A DNA stretch of 64,000 bases from Streptomyces sp. HSG2 (GTDB lineage: Bacteria > Actinomycetota > Actinomycetes > Streptomycetales > Streptomycetaceae). The position numbers and the translations under genes were made by a program. Under the pieces are notes generated by a model, which saw only the letters and a list, made by a program, of their open reading frames with translations, ran no database searches and had not been told where the DNA came from. Shown here in pieces: positions 37,599 through 47,497 of the stretch; the stretch's first letter is position 1, and the number at the start of each line of letters is the position of its first letter. Where the stretch lies: assembly GCF_016598575.1 (NCBI RefSeq), contig NZ_CP066801.1, forward strand, positions 4,568,501 through 4,632,500, read 5' to 3'.

Positions 37599-39575
37599 GT
37601 GTCAGACGTCCGTGTGATCATCCAACGCGATTCCGAGCGGGAAGAGCGCGTGGTGACGACGGGCACCACGGCCGCCGACCTCTTCACCGGCGAGCGCGCG
37701 ATCATCGCCGCGCGTGTGGCGGGCGACCTCAAGGACTTGGCGTACGAGGTGACGGACGGCGACGTCGTCGAGGGTGTGGAGATCTCCTCGGCGGACGGCC
37801 TGGACATCCTGCGCCACTCCACCGCGCACGTCATGGCCCAGGCGGTGCAGGAACTGTTCCCCGAGGCCAAGCTGGGCATCGGTCCACCCGTCCGGGACGG
37901 CTTCTACTACGACTTCGACGTGGCCAGGCCGTTCCACCCTGACGACCTCAAGGCCATCGAGAAGAAGATGCAGGAGATCCAGAAACGCGGCCAGCGCTTC
38001 GCGCGCCGTGTCGTCACCGACCAGCAAGCGCGGGAGGAACTGGCCGAGGAGCCCTACAAGTTGGAGCTCATCGGCCTCAAGGGCGCCGCGTCCCACGACG
38101 ACGGCGCCGACGTCGAGGTCGGCGCGGGCGAGCTGACGATCTACGACAACGTCGATCCCAGGACCGGCGAGGTCTGCTGGAAGGACCTGTGTCGCGGTCC
38201 CCACCTGCCCAGCACGCGGAACATCCCCGCGTTCAAGCTGATGCGCAACGCCGCCGCGTACTGGCGCGGCAGCGAGAAGAACCCCATGCTCCAGCGGCTC
38301 TACGGCACCGCCTGGCCGTCGAAGGACGAGCTGAAGGCGCACCTGGAGTTCCTCGCCGAGGCCGAGAAGAGGGATCACCGCAGACTGGGCCACGAACTCG
38401 ACCTGTTCTCCGTGCCCGAGCAGATCGGCTCCGGGCTCGCGGTCTTCCATCCCAAGGGCGGCATCGTGCGTCGGGTCATGGAGGACTACTCCCGCCGTCG
38501 CCACGAGGAGGAGGGGTACGAGTTCGTCTACACCCCACACGCGACGAAGGGGCAGCTCTTCGAGACCTCGGGGCACCTCGACTGGTACGCGGACGGGATG
38601 TACCCGCCCATGCAGCTCGACGAGGGCGTGGACTACTACCTGAAGCCGATGAACTGCCCGATGCACAATCTGATCTTCGACGCTCGGGGTCGGTCGTACC
38701 GGGAACTCCCGCTGAGATTCTTCGAGTTCGGCACCGTCTACCGCTACGAGAAGTCGGGGGTCGTCCACGGCCTGACACGGGCGCGGGGCTTCACCCAGGA
38801 CGACGCGCACATCTACTGCACCAAGGGCCAGATGGCCGAGGAGCTGGACAGGACGCTGACGTTCGTCCTGAACCTGCTCCGCGACTACGGCCTGGAGGAC
38901 TTCTACCTGGAGCTGTCGACGAAGGACGAGACGAAGTTCGTCGGCTCCGACGAGGCGTGGGAGGAGGCGACCGCGGTGCTCCGGCAGGTGGCGGAGAAGC
39001 AGGGGCTGCCGCTGGTCCCCGATCCCGGTGGCGCCGCCTTCTACGGGCCGAAGATCTCCGTCCAGGCCCGCGACGCCATCGGCCGGACGTGGCAGATGTC
39101 GACGGTGCAGCTCGACTTCAACCTGCCGGAGCGCTTCGATCTCGAGTACACCGGTCCGGACGGCGGCAAGCAGCGACCCGTCATGATCCACCGGGCGCTC
39201 TTCGGCAGCATCGAGCGCTTCTTCGCCGTGCTCCTGGAGCACTACGCGGGGGCGATGCCGCCCTGGCTCGCCCCGGTGCAGGCGGTCGGCATCCCGGTCG
39301 GCGACACGCACGTCGAGTATCTGCGCGGGTTCGCCGCCGAGGCCAAGAGCCGCGGACTGCGGGTCGAGGTCGACGCCTCATCGGACCGGATGCAGAAGAA
39401 GATCAGGAATCACCAGAAGCAGAAGGTCCCCTTCATGATCATTGTCGGTGACGACGACATGAACGCGGGCACGGTTTCCTTCCGGTACCGGGACGGCTCC
39501 CAGGAGAACGGGCTCGCGCGGGAGCACGCGCTGACCAAGCTCCTGGACGTCGTGGAGCGGCGCGTCCAGGTGTGA
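37599..39575 (+). CDS. thrS: Threonyl-tRNA synthetase
   Basis: A 658-residue class II synthetase. It has an N-terminal TGS domain (~1-65), an editing domain with HSTAHVMAQAVQ (HxxxH) and the C-rich CRGPHLPSTRNI, and a catalytic core with MNCPMHNLIF, RFFEFGTVYRYEKSG (motif 2) and RPVMIHRALFGSIERF (motif 3). An anticodon-binding domain follows. GTG 37599 follows GGAG and starts the TGS domain; the longer frame from 37431 crosses the promoter. The gene opens a block conserved with mycobacteria (thrS, HIT, pgsA, acyltransferase, pimA). Confidence 0.97.
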   Translation: MSDVRVIIQRDSEREERVVTTGTTAADLFTGERAIIAARVAGDLKDLAYEVTDGDVVEGVEISSADGLDILRHSTAHVMAQAVQELFPEAKLGIGPPVRDGFYYDFDVARPFHPDDLKAIEKKMQEIQKRGQRFARRVVTDQQAREELAEEPYKLELIGLKGAASHDDGADVEVGAGELTIYDNVDPRTGEVCWKDLCRGPHLPSTRNIPAFKLMRNAAAYWRGSEKNPMLQRLYGTAWPSKDELKAHLEFLAEAEKRDHRRLGHELDLFSVPEQIGSGLAVFHPKGGIVRRVMEDYSRRRHEEEGYEFVYTPHATKGQLFETSGHLDWYADGMYPPMQLDEGVDYYLKPMNCPMHNLIFDARGRSYRELPLRFFEFGTVYRYEKSGVVHGLTRARGFTQDDAHIYCTKGQMAEELDRTLTFVLNLLRDYGLEDFYLELSTKDETKFVGSDEAWEEATAVLRQVAEKQGLPLVPDPGGAAFYGPKISVQARDAIGRTWQMSTVQLDFNLPERFDLEYTGPDGGKQRPVMIHRALFGSIERFFAVLLEHYAGAMPPWLAPVQAVGIPVGDTHVEYLRGFAAEAKSRGLRVEVDASSDRMQKKIRNHQKQKVPFMIIVGDDDMNAGTVSFRYRDGSQENGLAREHALTKLLDVVERRVQV

Positions 39576-39579
39576 GACG

Positions 39580-39603
39580 AGGCCCCCGGCGCGCCGGGGG
39601 CCT
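39580..39603 (+). terminator. Terminator after thrS
   Basis: AGGCCCCCGGC and GCCGGGGGCCT form an 11-base stem with almost no loop (real loop about 4 bases), five bases after the thrS stop and followed by TC. Confidence 0.65.
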
Positions 39604-39639
39604 TCGCCCGCCGATCGGGTGAAGCCATATGCTTCCCGC

Positions 39640-40188
39640 ATGACGAGTGAGCCGGAGCAGCAGTGGGGAGTCGGAACCCAGGACGCGTTCCAGCGTCTGT
39701 GGACGCCCCATCGGATGGCCTACATCCAGGGCGAGGGCAAGCCGAGCGGTCCCGGGGCCGACGACGGATGCCCCTTCTGCTCCATCCCCGCCAAATCGGA
39801 CGAGGACAGTCTGATCGTCCGACGCGGGGAGCACGCCTACGCGGTGCTCAACCTCTACCCGTACAACGGAGGGCATCTGATGACCGTGCCCTACCGTCAC
39901 GTGGCCGACTTCACCGAGCTGACCACGGCGGAGACGATCGAGGTCGCGGAGTTGACCAAGCAGGCGATGACGGCTCTCCGCACGGCCTCCGGGGCCCACG
40001 GATTCAACATCGGCATGAACCAGGGGGCGGTGGCCGGCGCCGGTATCGCGGCCCATCTGCACCAGCACATCGTCCCCCGATGGGGCGGTGACACGAACTT
40101 CCTGCCGGTCGTGGCCCATACCAGGGTCCTGCCGCAGCTCTTGGGCGACACCCGCCGGATGCTCACGGAGGCGTGGCCGACACCATGA
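39640..40188 (+). CDS. HIT-family nucleotide hydrolase/phosphorylase
   Basis: A 182-residue histidine-triad protein with the catalytic AAHLHQHIVPRW, a zinc-type CPFCSI pair near residue 45, and NLYPYNGGHLMTVPYRHV. The mycobacterial homologue next to thrS is a diadenosine tetraphosphate phosphorylase, and threonyl-tRNA synthetase is one source of such dinucleotides, so the pairing makes sense. ATG 39640 lies six bases after TATGCT (39628-39633) without a ribosome site, so it is probably leaderless. Confidence 0.9.
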   Translation: MTSEPEQQWGVGTQDAFQRLWTPHRMAYIQGEGKPSGPGADDGCPFCSIPAKSDEDSLIVRRGEHAYAVLNLYPYNGGHLMTVPYRHVADFTELTTAETIEVAELTKQAMTALRTASGAHGFNIGMNQGAVAGAGIAAHLHQHIVPRWGGDTNFLPVVAHTRVLPQLLGDTRRMLTEAWPTP

Positions 40189-40210
40189 CCGGGTAGGAGC
40201 GCGGGCGGTA

Positions 40211-41896
40211 TCAGGCGTTGTAGACGTCCGCCTTCCTCGGTGACACCTCCTGTACCAGTCCGCTGAGCACCGAGGATCGGGTGCCGAACTTCTCCGTGTC
40301 GGCGCCGTTCTCCTCCAGGACACGCAGCGCGGCGGCGTGTACCACCCGGAGCACCGGTGTCGCCGTGCGCAGGGCGTCGTCCGTCATGAAGCGGTGCCGC
40401 CAGGGCTGGTCGGCCCACGCGTGCCGGAGCCCGAACGGCTCGGGCAGCGTGATACCGCCACCGAGCCAGTTCAGCAACGGCGGGTACCAGCTCAGCGGCG
40501 CCCGCACGGCGAGCCGCACCACCTCCGGGGCGGTGACGAGCGGCAGCATCACCTTGCGGTTCTCCCAGGGCTTGAACGACTTGGCGACCTCCTTGGACGG
40601 GGCCTCGGGCTTGCCGGTGAACAGCCCGTTCACCGGCCCCAGCGCGTGTCCGGTGACCTCGATCCGCAGGGTGGAGTGGAGTACTGTCACCGTGATCAAC
40701 ATGGTGACGACCAACTGCCCGTCCCACAGCGTCCACTGCACGCCCAGGTAGTGCCGGTCTCCGGCCCCGAACTGCTGCTTGTTGCAGATCTCCTGAACCG
40801 CGTGCGGCTTGACCTGGTAGGCCTCGACGTCCGTGCCCTCCGGGCGGGAGATCGCGGTGGCGTTCTCGCCGATCGGGGTGACGATCCAGTGGCGGACGGA
40901 AGGCTTGGGAAATCCTCCCGTGTTCAACGGGCCGCGCTCCAACATGGAGAGCTGGTCCTGGATGGCCCGTACCACGTCCCAGCTCCGGAAGGGATGGATC
41001 TCCCGGTCGGGGTCGGCGGGCACGAGGTCCTCGGCCAACTGCCAGTCGCACCAACGTGTGCCCATGCCCAGGATGCCCTTGGGCCCGGCGTAGAAGACCG
41101 AGTTGGACTGCTGTTCCGCCCCGAGCCGGGCCAGCGACTGTCGCAACTGCTCGGCAGCGGTCTCGTTCGGGTCGCTGGGCACCGCCTCCGGCACCTTGGC
41201 GCCCACGCTCCCGCCCGACAACAGGCCGTCCCAGCGATCCCGCAGATCCGCGGCGCTGCTCTCACAGATCCGCTTGGCCCAGTACCAGCCCACCACCGGC
41301 ATCACCACCGCGGCGCGCACGTACCAGCCGGCGAGACCGACGAGGGGCAGCTTGAGCACGAACAGGACGGCCAACACCCCCAACCCGACCAGTACGGCCG
41401 TGGTCAGCGCCCCCGTCCGCCGGTCGTCGGTCCTGGACACCGTAGCGCGGAGCTGGAAGACCAACAGCCATACCAGTGTGCCCGGGAGAAACAGCAGCCC
41501 ACAGAGCACGGCGACCCAGGTGAGACGGCGGTCCCGCTCCCGGCGGAGGTGTTGGGCCGCCAGGCAGTGCTCGACCACCACATGCGGCTCGGTGCCGAAG
41601 GACTGGACCAGCGGGTCGCGTCCGGCCCCGAGCATCCGGTCGATCACCGCACGGGAGAAGGCCTCGCCGAGGTTGGGCCGGCACAGGCTCGCCCAAGGGC
41701 GGCCGGGCTTGACCTTCGTCCGGTGCCACTCGTTGTCGGCCTTCGTGATGTCCTCGACCGGGTTGTCCCGGTAGGCCGCCGACGCAAGGGCGAAGGTGGC
41801 CGTCTGGCTCGTGTCGCCCGTGCGTGGCACCTGAGGACCGAAGAAGTCCGCGTAGCCGTTGTCCACGGTCAATCCCGCCCCCGATCGCAGCCGCAC
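40211..41896 (-). CDS. Large membrane protein of unknown function
   Basis: A 561-residue protein I do not assign to a family. An N-terminal cytoplasmic part of ~125 residues (NLGEAFSRAVIDRML, SFGTEPHVVVEHCLAAQ) precedes two to four membrane segments between residues ~125 and 210 (WVAVLCGLLFLPGTLVWLLV, AVLVGLGVLAVLFVL). The large C-terminal part has SNSVFYAGPKGILGMG, SVRHWIVTPIGENATA and another hydrophobic stretch VVTMLITVTVLHSTL. GTG 41896 has GGAG close upstream. It is on the opposite strand inside the otherwise co-directional thrS to pimA block, so it is an actinomycete addition. Full codon bias argues it is real. Confidence 0.75.
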   Translation of the reverse strand: MRLRSGAGLTVDNGYADFFGPQVPRTGDTSQTATFALASAAYRDNPVEDITKADNEWHRTKVKPGRPWASLCRPNLGEAFSRAVIDRMLGAGRDPLVQSFGTEPHVVVEHCLAAQHLRRERDRRLTWVAVLCGLLFLPGTLVWLLVFQLRATVSRTDDRRTGALTTAVLVGLGVLAVLFVLKLPLVGLAGWYVRAAVVMPVVGWYWAKRICESSAADLRDRWDGLLSGGSVGAKVPEAVPSDPNETAAEQLRQSLARLGAEQQSNSVFYAGPKGILGMGTRWCDWQLAEDLVPADPDREIHPFRSWDVVRAIQDQLSMLERGPLNTGGFPKPSVRHWIVTPIGENATAISRPEGTDVEAYQVKPHAVQEICNKQQFGAGDRHYLGVQWTLWDGQLVVTMLITVTVLHSTLRIEVTGHALGPVNGLFTGKPEAPSKEVAKSFKPWENRKVMLPLVTAPEVVRLAVRAPLSWYPPLLNWLGGGITLPEPFGLRHAWADQPWRHRFMTDDALRTATPVLRVVHAAALRVLEENGADTEKFGTRSSVLSGLVQEVSPRKADVYNA

Positions 41897-42240
41897 CCGC
41901 TCCTGCGGGCCTTCCCGATTTCCGCGCTCCGCACACCTGTTGATCAGGTCGACAGGGTATCGGGGACCGCGGGCGCGCGTCGGCCGTCGACCGAAGCCGG
42001 CCGTCCTCGCGCCACCCAGGCGGGCCCCGCGTGGCGCGCCACGCCCTCTCCCGCCCGGACCGGTGCTCCGAGGTCTCGGCGTGAGGCACCTCGGGCCCCG
42101 CCTGCTCGGACGGCCCCCGTTCCCGTCCCCGGGATCGACCGCCGCGTGGGCCCGGCCCCCGGAGCGGCGGGCGCCTGGCTACCATGGGCCAGCCGGGGGC
42201 CAGCAGGGGCCGCACGGCGAAACCGACCGTCGGGAAGGCC

Positions 42241-42912
42241 ATGCTGAACAAGTACGCGCGTGCATTCTTCACGCGTGTCCTCACCCCGTTCGCCGCGTTC
42301 TTGGTCCGCCGGGGGGTGAGCCCGGACACGGTCACGCTGATCGGCACCGCCGGGGTGGTGGCGGGCGCGCTGGTCTTCTACCCCAGGGGGGAGTTCTTCT
42401 GGGGAACCGTGGTGATCACGCTCTTCGTCTTCTCCGACCTCGTCGACGGGAACATGGCCCGCCAACTGGGCCGGACCAGTCGCTGGGGCGCCTTCCTCGA
42501 CTCCACGTTGGACCGGGTCGCCGACGGCGCGATCTTCGCCGGGTTCGCTCTGTGGTACGCCGGTCGCGGCGACGACCAGCTGCTGTGCGCCGTGTCGATC
42601 TTCTGCCTGGCCGGCGGACAGGTGGTCTCCTACACCAAGGCGCGGGGCGAGTCGATCGGACTGCCAGTCGCCGTGAACGGCCTGGTCGAGCGGGCGGAGC
42701 GGTTGGTGATCTCTCTGGTGGCCGCAGGACTCGCCGGGTTGGACGCCTTCGGGGTGCCCGGAATCCGGTACCTGCTGCCCGTCGCCCTGTGGATCGTGGC
42801 CATCGGGAGCGCCGTCACGCTGGTCCAACGCGTGGTCACCGTCCGGCGGGAGGCGGCGGAGGCCGAGCCGGCCGCCGGGCGGGAGCCCCGGGGGAGCGAG
42901 GCGGCGCAGTGA
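42241..42912 (+). CDS. pgsA: CDP-alcohol phosphatidyltransferase, phosphatidylinositol phosphate synthase type
   Basis: A 223-residue membrane enzyme. It carries the full family motif D66-x2-D69-G70-x2-A73-R74-x8-G83-x3-D87-x3-D91 within SDLVDGNMARQLG and FLDSTLDRVAD, plus about six membrane helices. In the same neighbourhood of mycobacteria this gene makes phosphatidylinositol phosphate from CDP-diacylglycerol and inositol phosphate, the first step to phosphatidylinositol mannosides. ATG 42241 (MLNKYARAFF) follows GGAAGG; the ATG at 42184 coincides with a TACCAT promoter hexamer, so the shorter start is preferred. It overlaps the next gene by four bases. Confidence 0.92.
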   Translation: MLNKYARAFFTRVLTPFAAFLVRRGVSPDTVTLIGTAGVVAGALVFYPRGEFFWGTVVITLFVFSDLVDGNMARQLGRTSRWGAFLDSTLDRVADGAIFAGFALWYAGRGDDQLLCAVSIFCLAGGQVVSYTKARGESIGLPVAVNGLVERAERLVISLVAAGLAGLDAFGVPGIRYLLPVALWIVAIGSAVTLVQRVVTVRREAAEAEPAAGREPRGSEAAQ

Positions 42913-43859
42913 ACGCCCGCGAACGACTGGCCGACGGACTCTACGGGGCCGGCTGGAGCACGGTCAGGCGGCTGCCCGAACCGGTCGCCGACCGGCTGGG
43001 ACGCGGGGTCGCCGACCTCGCCTGGCGCCGCCGCGGGGCGGGGGTTCGCCGGCTGGAGCGCAACTACGCGCGAGTGCGCCCGGAGGCCGGACCGGAGTCG
43101 CTCGCTCGGCTCTCACGTGCCGGGATGCGTTCCTACCTGCGTTACTGGACGGAGTCCTTCCGCCTGCCCGCCTGGAGTGCCGAGCGGATCCGGCGGGGTT
43201 TCGCACCCGACGATCTGCACCACCTCACCGAAGGGATGGCCGAGGGCGGGGGCGTGATCCTGGCCCTGCCTCACCTCGCCAACTGGGATCTCGCGGGCGC
43301 GTGGGTCACCACGGAGTTGGGGATCCCCTTCACCACCGTCGCCGAGCGCCTCAAGCCGGAGAGCCTCTACGATCGCTTCGTCGCCTATCGCCAGGGGCTG
43401 GGGATGGAGGTCCTTCCGCACAGCGGCGGCAGTGCCTTCGGGACCCTGGCGCGGCGACTGCGCGGCGGCGGCCTGGTCTGCCTGGTGGCCGACCGTGATC
43501 TGTCCGCGTCCGGGGTGGAGGTCGACTTCTTCGGCTCCACGGCGCGGATGCCCGCCGGGCCGGCGCTGCTGGCCCAGCAGACCGGCGCGCGATTGCTGCC
43601 GGTGACGCTGTGGTACGACACCTCGCCCGTCATGCGAGGGCGTGTGCATCCCCCGGTCGAGGTGCCCCGGTCGGGCGGGCGCGTCGCGCGGACGGCGGCG
43701 ATGACACAGGCCCTGGCCGACGCCTTCGCGACCGGGATCGCCGCGCACCCGGAGGACTGGCACATGCTGCAACGACTGTGGGTCGACGACCTCGACCCGG
43801 CCAAGGCGCCGCGGGCGTCCGCCGGGGCCCCCGCTCGGCCGGGGCGGGAGGAGGCGTGA
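42909..43859 (+). CDS. Phosphatidylinositol mannoside acyltransferase (LpxL/HtrB family)
   Basis: A 316-residue membrane-bound acyltransferase with the H-x4-D motif in LPHLANWDLAGAW and GLVCLVADRDLSASGVEVDFFG typical of the HtrB family. In mycobacteria the homologue between pgsA and pimA adds palmitate to the first mannose of phosphatidylinositol mannosides. GTG 42909 overlaps the pgsA stop and its own stop overlaps pimA, so the three are translationally coupled. Confidence 0.9.
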   Translation: MNARERLADGLYGAGWSTVRRLPEPVADRLGRGVADLAWRRRGAGVRRLERNYARVRPEAGPESLARLSRAGMRSYLRYWTESFRLPAWSAERIRRGFAPDDLHHLTEGMAEGGGVILALPHLANWDLAGAWVTTELGIPFTTVAERLKPESLYDRFVAYRQGLGMEVLPHSGGSAFGTLARRLRGGGLVCLVADRDLSASGVEVDFFGSTARMPAGPALLAQQTGARLLPVTLWYDTSPVMRGRVHPPVEVPRSGGRVARTAAMTQALADAFATGIAAHPEDWHMLQRLWVDDLDPAKAPRASAGAPARPGREEA

Positions 43860-45088
43860 GGATCGGCATCGTCTGCCCGTACTCCTGGGACGTACCGGGT
43901 GGGGTGCAGTTCCACATCCGCGATCTCGCCGAGTACTTCATCGGCCTCGGCCACGAGGTGTCCGTTCTCGCTCCGGCGGACGACGACACACCACTGCCGC
44001 CCTACGTGGTCTCGGCCGGTCGCGCGGTACCGGTGCCCTACAACGGCTCGGTGGCCCGGCTCAACTTCGGATTCCTCTCGGCGGCCCGGGTGCGCCGCTG
44101 GCTCCACGAAGGCGCCTTCGACGTCGTCCACATCCACGAGCCGACGTCACCGTCCCTGGGGCTGCTGACCTGTTGGGCGGCGCAGGGCCCGATCGTCGCC
44201 ACCTTCCACACGTCCAATCCGCGCTCCCGGGCCATGATCGCCGCGTACTCCATCCTGCAGGCCGCGCTGGAGAAGATCAGCGCCCGCATCGCCGTCAGCG
44301 AGTACGCCCGGCGCACGCTCGTCGAACACCTGGGGGGCGACGCGGTGGTGATCCCCAACGGGGTCGACGTCGAGTTCTTCGCCGGTGCGGAACCCGACCC
44401 GGCGTGGCAGGGAGGGACCATCGGGTTCGTCGGCCGGATCGACGAACCCCGCAAGGGACTCCCGGTGCTGATGCGCGCACTGCCGAAGATCCTGGCCGAC
44501 CGTCCGGACACCCGGCTCCTGGTCGCCGGTCGTGGCGACGAGGAGGAGGCGGTCCGGGCCCTGCCCGATGAGCACCGGTCCCGGGTGGAGTTCCTCGGCA
44601 TGGTCGACGACGCCGACAAGGCCCGCCTCCTGCGCAGCGTGGACCTGTACGTGGCGCCCAACACGGGGGGCGAGAGCTTCGGCATCATCCTGGTCGAGGC
44701 CATGTCGGCGGGCGCCCCGGTGCTCGCCTCCGACCTGGACGCCTTCGCCCAGGTCCTGGACGGGGGCGCGGCGGGGGAGCTGTTCCGCGCGGAGGATCCC
44801 GAGGCGCTGGCCGTGGCCGCCGTGCGTCTGTTGGGGAGTCCCGGTCGGCGTGCCGAACTCCGTCGGCGGGCGCGTGCCCATGTGCGCCGCTTCGACTGGT
44901 CGACTGTCGGTGCGGACATCCTCTCGGTCTACGAGACGGTCACGGCGGGCGCCGCGGCGGTGGCCACGGACGACCGGACCACCGGGCTGCGCGCCCGTCT
45001 CGGCCGGGCGAAGGACCGCGACGGCGCCCAGACGGTCCGCGCGGCACCCTCCGTCGCCGAGGACGAGCCCGATCGGAAGGACGACTGA
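43856..45088 (+). CDS. pimA: Phosphatidylinositol alpha-mannosyltransferase
   Basis: A 410-residue GT4 glycosyltransferase (GT-B fold) that transfers mannose from GDP-mannose to phosphatidylinositol at the inner membrane face. It has CPYSWDVPGGVQFHI, VVHIHEPTSPSLG, FHTSNPRSRAM, VIPNGVDVEFF, GRIDEPRKGLPVL and the EX7E-like GESFGIILVEAMSAGAPV. The C-terminal ~50 residues are a charged tail. GTG 43856 overlaps the preceding stop and has GGGAGGAGG in front. Third gene of the phosphatidylinositol mannoside unit. Confidence 0.95.
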   Translation: MRIGIVCPYSWDVPGGVQFHIRDLAEYFIGLGHEVSVLAPADDDTPLPPYVVSAGRAVPVPYNGSVARLNFGFLSAARVRRWLHEGAFDVVHIHEPTSPSLGLLTCWAAQGPIVATFHTSNPRSRAMIAAYSILQAALEKISARIAVSEYARRTLVEHLGGDAVVIPNGVDVEFFAGAEPDPAWQGGTIGFVGRIDEPRKGLPVLMRALPKILADRPDTRLLVAGRGDEEEAVRALPDEHRSRVEFLGMVDDADKARLLRSVDLYVAPNTGGESFGIILVEAMSAGAPVLASDLDAFAQVLDGGAAGELFRAEDPEALAVAAVRLLGSPGRRAELRRRARAHVRRFDWSTVGADILSVYETVTAGAAAVATDDRTTGLRARLGRAKDRDGAQTVRAAPSVAEDEPDRKDD

Positions 45089-45145
45089 ACCGGACAGGCC
45101 GGGGAGGGGCGGGGCCGGCCGAGACGCCCCGGTAGATTGCCGTGA

Positions 45146-45703
45146 GTGAGTGCCACTCTGGTATGGATCCTCGTCGCCCTCGTCGCCCTCGTCGCCGTCG
45201 CGCTCTATCTGAGTTGGACGGCCGGCCGGTTGGACCGGCTGCACGCCCGGATCGACGCAGCCCGGGCGGCCCTGGACGCCCAACTGCTGCGGCGCGCCTC
45301 CGTCGCGCAGGAACTGGCGACGGCGGGTGTGCTCGATCCGGCCGCCTCGATCGTGTTGTACGGGGCGGCGCACGCCGCGCGGCAGGCCGAGGAGGAGGGG
45401 CGCGAGGTCGCCGAGAGCGAGCTGAGCCAGGCGCTGAGGGCGGTCTTCGCTGACCCGCGCCAACTGGAGGCGGTCAGGGCGGAACCGGGAGGGGACGAGG
45501 CGGCCGGCGAACTGGCCCAGGCCGTCCGGCGGGTGCCGATGGCCCGGCGGTTCCACAACGACGCGGTGGGAGCCGCCCGGCGGTTGCGGGCGCACCGCAA
45601 GGTGCGTTGGTTCCGGCTGGCCGGACACGCGCCCACGCCTCTCGCCTTCGAGATGGACGACGAGCCGCCGGCGGGGCTCGCGGACCGCACCGCGCCGCGA
45701 TAG
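45146..45703 (+). CDS. Membrane-anchored LemA-like protein, function unknown
   Basis: A 185-residue protein with one N-terminal membrane helix (LVWILVALVALVAVALYL), then a helical region RLDRLHARIDAARAALDAQL resembling the first helix of LemA-like proteins, and a C-terminal FRLAGHAPTPLAFEMDD. The GTG at 45146 follows TAGATT (45133-45138) by seven bases with no ribosome site, so it may be leaderless. It lies between pimA and pdxS; its role is unknown. Confidence 0.75.
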   Translation: MSATLVWILVALVALVAVALYLSWTAGRLDRLHARIDAARAALDAQLLRRASVAQELATAGVLDPAASIVLYGAAHAARQAEEEGREVAESELSQALRAVFADPRQLEAVRAEPGGDEAAGELAQAVRRVPMARRFHNDAVGAARRLRAHRKVRWFRLAGHAPTPLAFEMDDEPPAGLADRTAPR

Positions 45704-45919
45704 ACCGGTGGAGGACCGGGGCACCTCACCGGCCGCCTCCGCGCCGTCGCCTGCCATGCCCACGCCGTCCGACGCGACCGGGGCGGGCCTCCGGCTCCAC
45801 TCTGGCCGCAGGACCCGGGAAAACGGTCCACCGGTCGCGCATTGGCTCTTGCGGTGGCCCGCGTCCCTGGCGTTGTCTCGGTGCTGCAGGAGTCCGTCTT
45901 CCCCCCAGTGAGGTCATCC

Positions 45920-46831
<912 letters not shown>

Positions 46832-46838
46832 TCGGCCG

Positions 46839-47450
46839 ATGGTGAAGGAAAGCCCGCTGATCGGCGTCCTGGCTCTCCAGGGCGACGTGCGCGAGCACGT
46901 CGCCGCCCTGACCGCGGCCGGCGCCGCGGCCGGGGCGGTGCGGCGCCCCGCCGAGCTGTCCGAGGTGGACGCCCTGGTCGTCCCGGGCGGCGAGTCCACC
47001 ACCATCTCGAAACTGGCCGACCTCTTCGGGCTGATGGACCCCCTCCGGCGGCGGATCCGCGAGGGGATGCCCGTGTACGGCACCTGCGCGGGCATGATCA
47101 TGTTGGCCGACAAGATCCTCGATCCGCGCTCGGGTCAGGAGACGTTCGGCGGCATCGACATGATCGTGCGCCGTAACGCCTTCGGGCGTCAGAACGAGTC
47201 CTTCGAGGCGGCGGTGGACGTCCGGGAGATCGCCGGGGAACCCGTGGACGGCGTGTTCATCCGCGCTCCCTGGGTCGAGTCGGTCGGGGCGGAGGTGGAG
47301 GTGCTCGCGGAGCACGACGGCCACGTCGTCGCGGTACGGCAGGGCGGCGCCCTGGCCACCTCGTTCCACCCCGAGTTGACCGGGGACCACCGCGTCCACC
47401 GCCTTTTCGTGGACATGGTGCGCGCCGGCCGGGCCCCGCGATCCTTGTAG
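46839..47450 (+). CDS. pdxT: Pyridoxal 5'-phosphate synthase, glutaminase subunit
   Basis: A 203-residue class I glutamine amidotransferase supplying ammonia to PdxS. It has VPGGESTTISKLAD, the nucleophile in YGTCAGMIMLA and the His-Glu pair in TSFHPELTGD. PdxS and PdxT form a 12+12 complex. The gene's stop TAG is also the first half of a TAGGAT hexamer that probably serves yebC. Confidence 0.96.
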   Translation: MVKESPLIGVLALQGDVREHVAALTAAGAAAGAVRRPAELSEVDALVVPGGESTTISKLADLFGLMDPLRRRIREGMPVYGTCAGMIMLADKILDPRSGQETFGGIDMIVRRNAFGRQNESFEAAVDVREIAGEPVDGVFIRAPWVESVGAEVEVLAEHDGHVVAVRQGGALATSFHPELTGDHRVHRLFVDMVRAGRAPRSL

Positions 47451-47453
47451 GAT
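47448..47453 (+). promoter_or_regulatory. TAGGAT -10 element for yebC overlapping the pdxT stop
   Basis: TAGGAT is the favoured -10 hexamer in streptomycetes. It overlaps the pdxT stop codon and lies 44 bases before yebC. No clear -35 element. Confidence 0.45.
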
Positions 47454-47497
47454 TCTGGAGTTCGTACGGAGATGGGTAACGCGAAGGAGACACGCAG

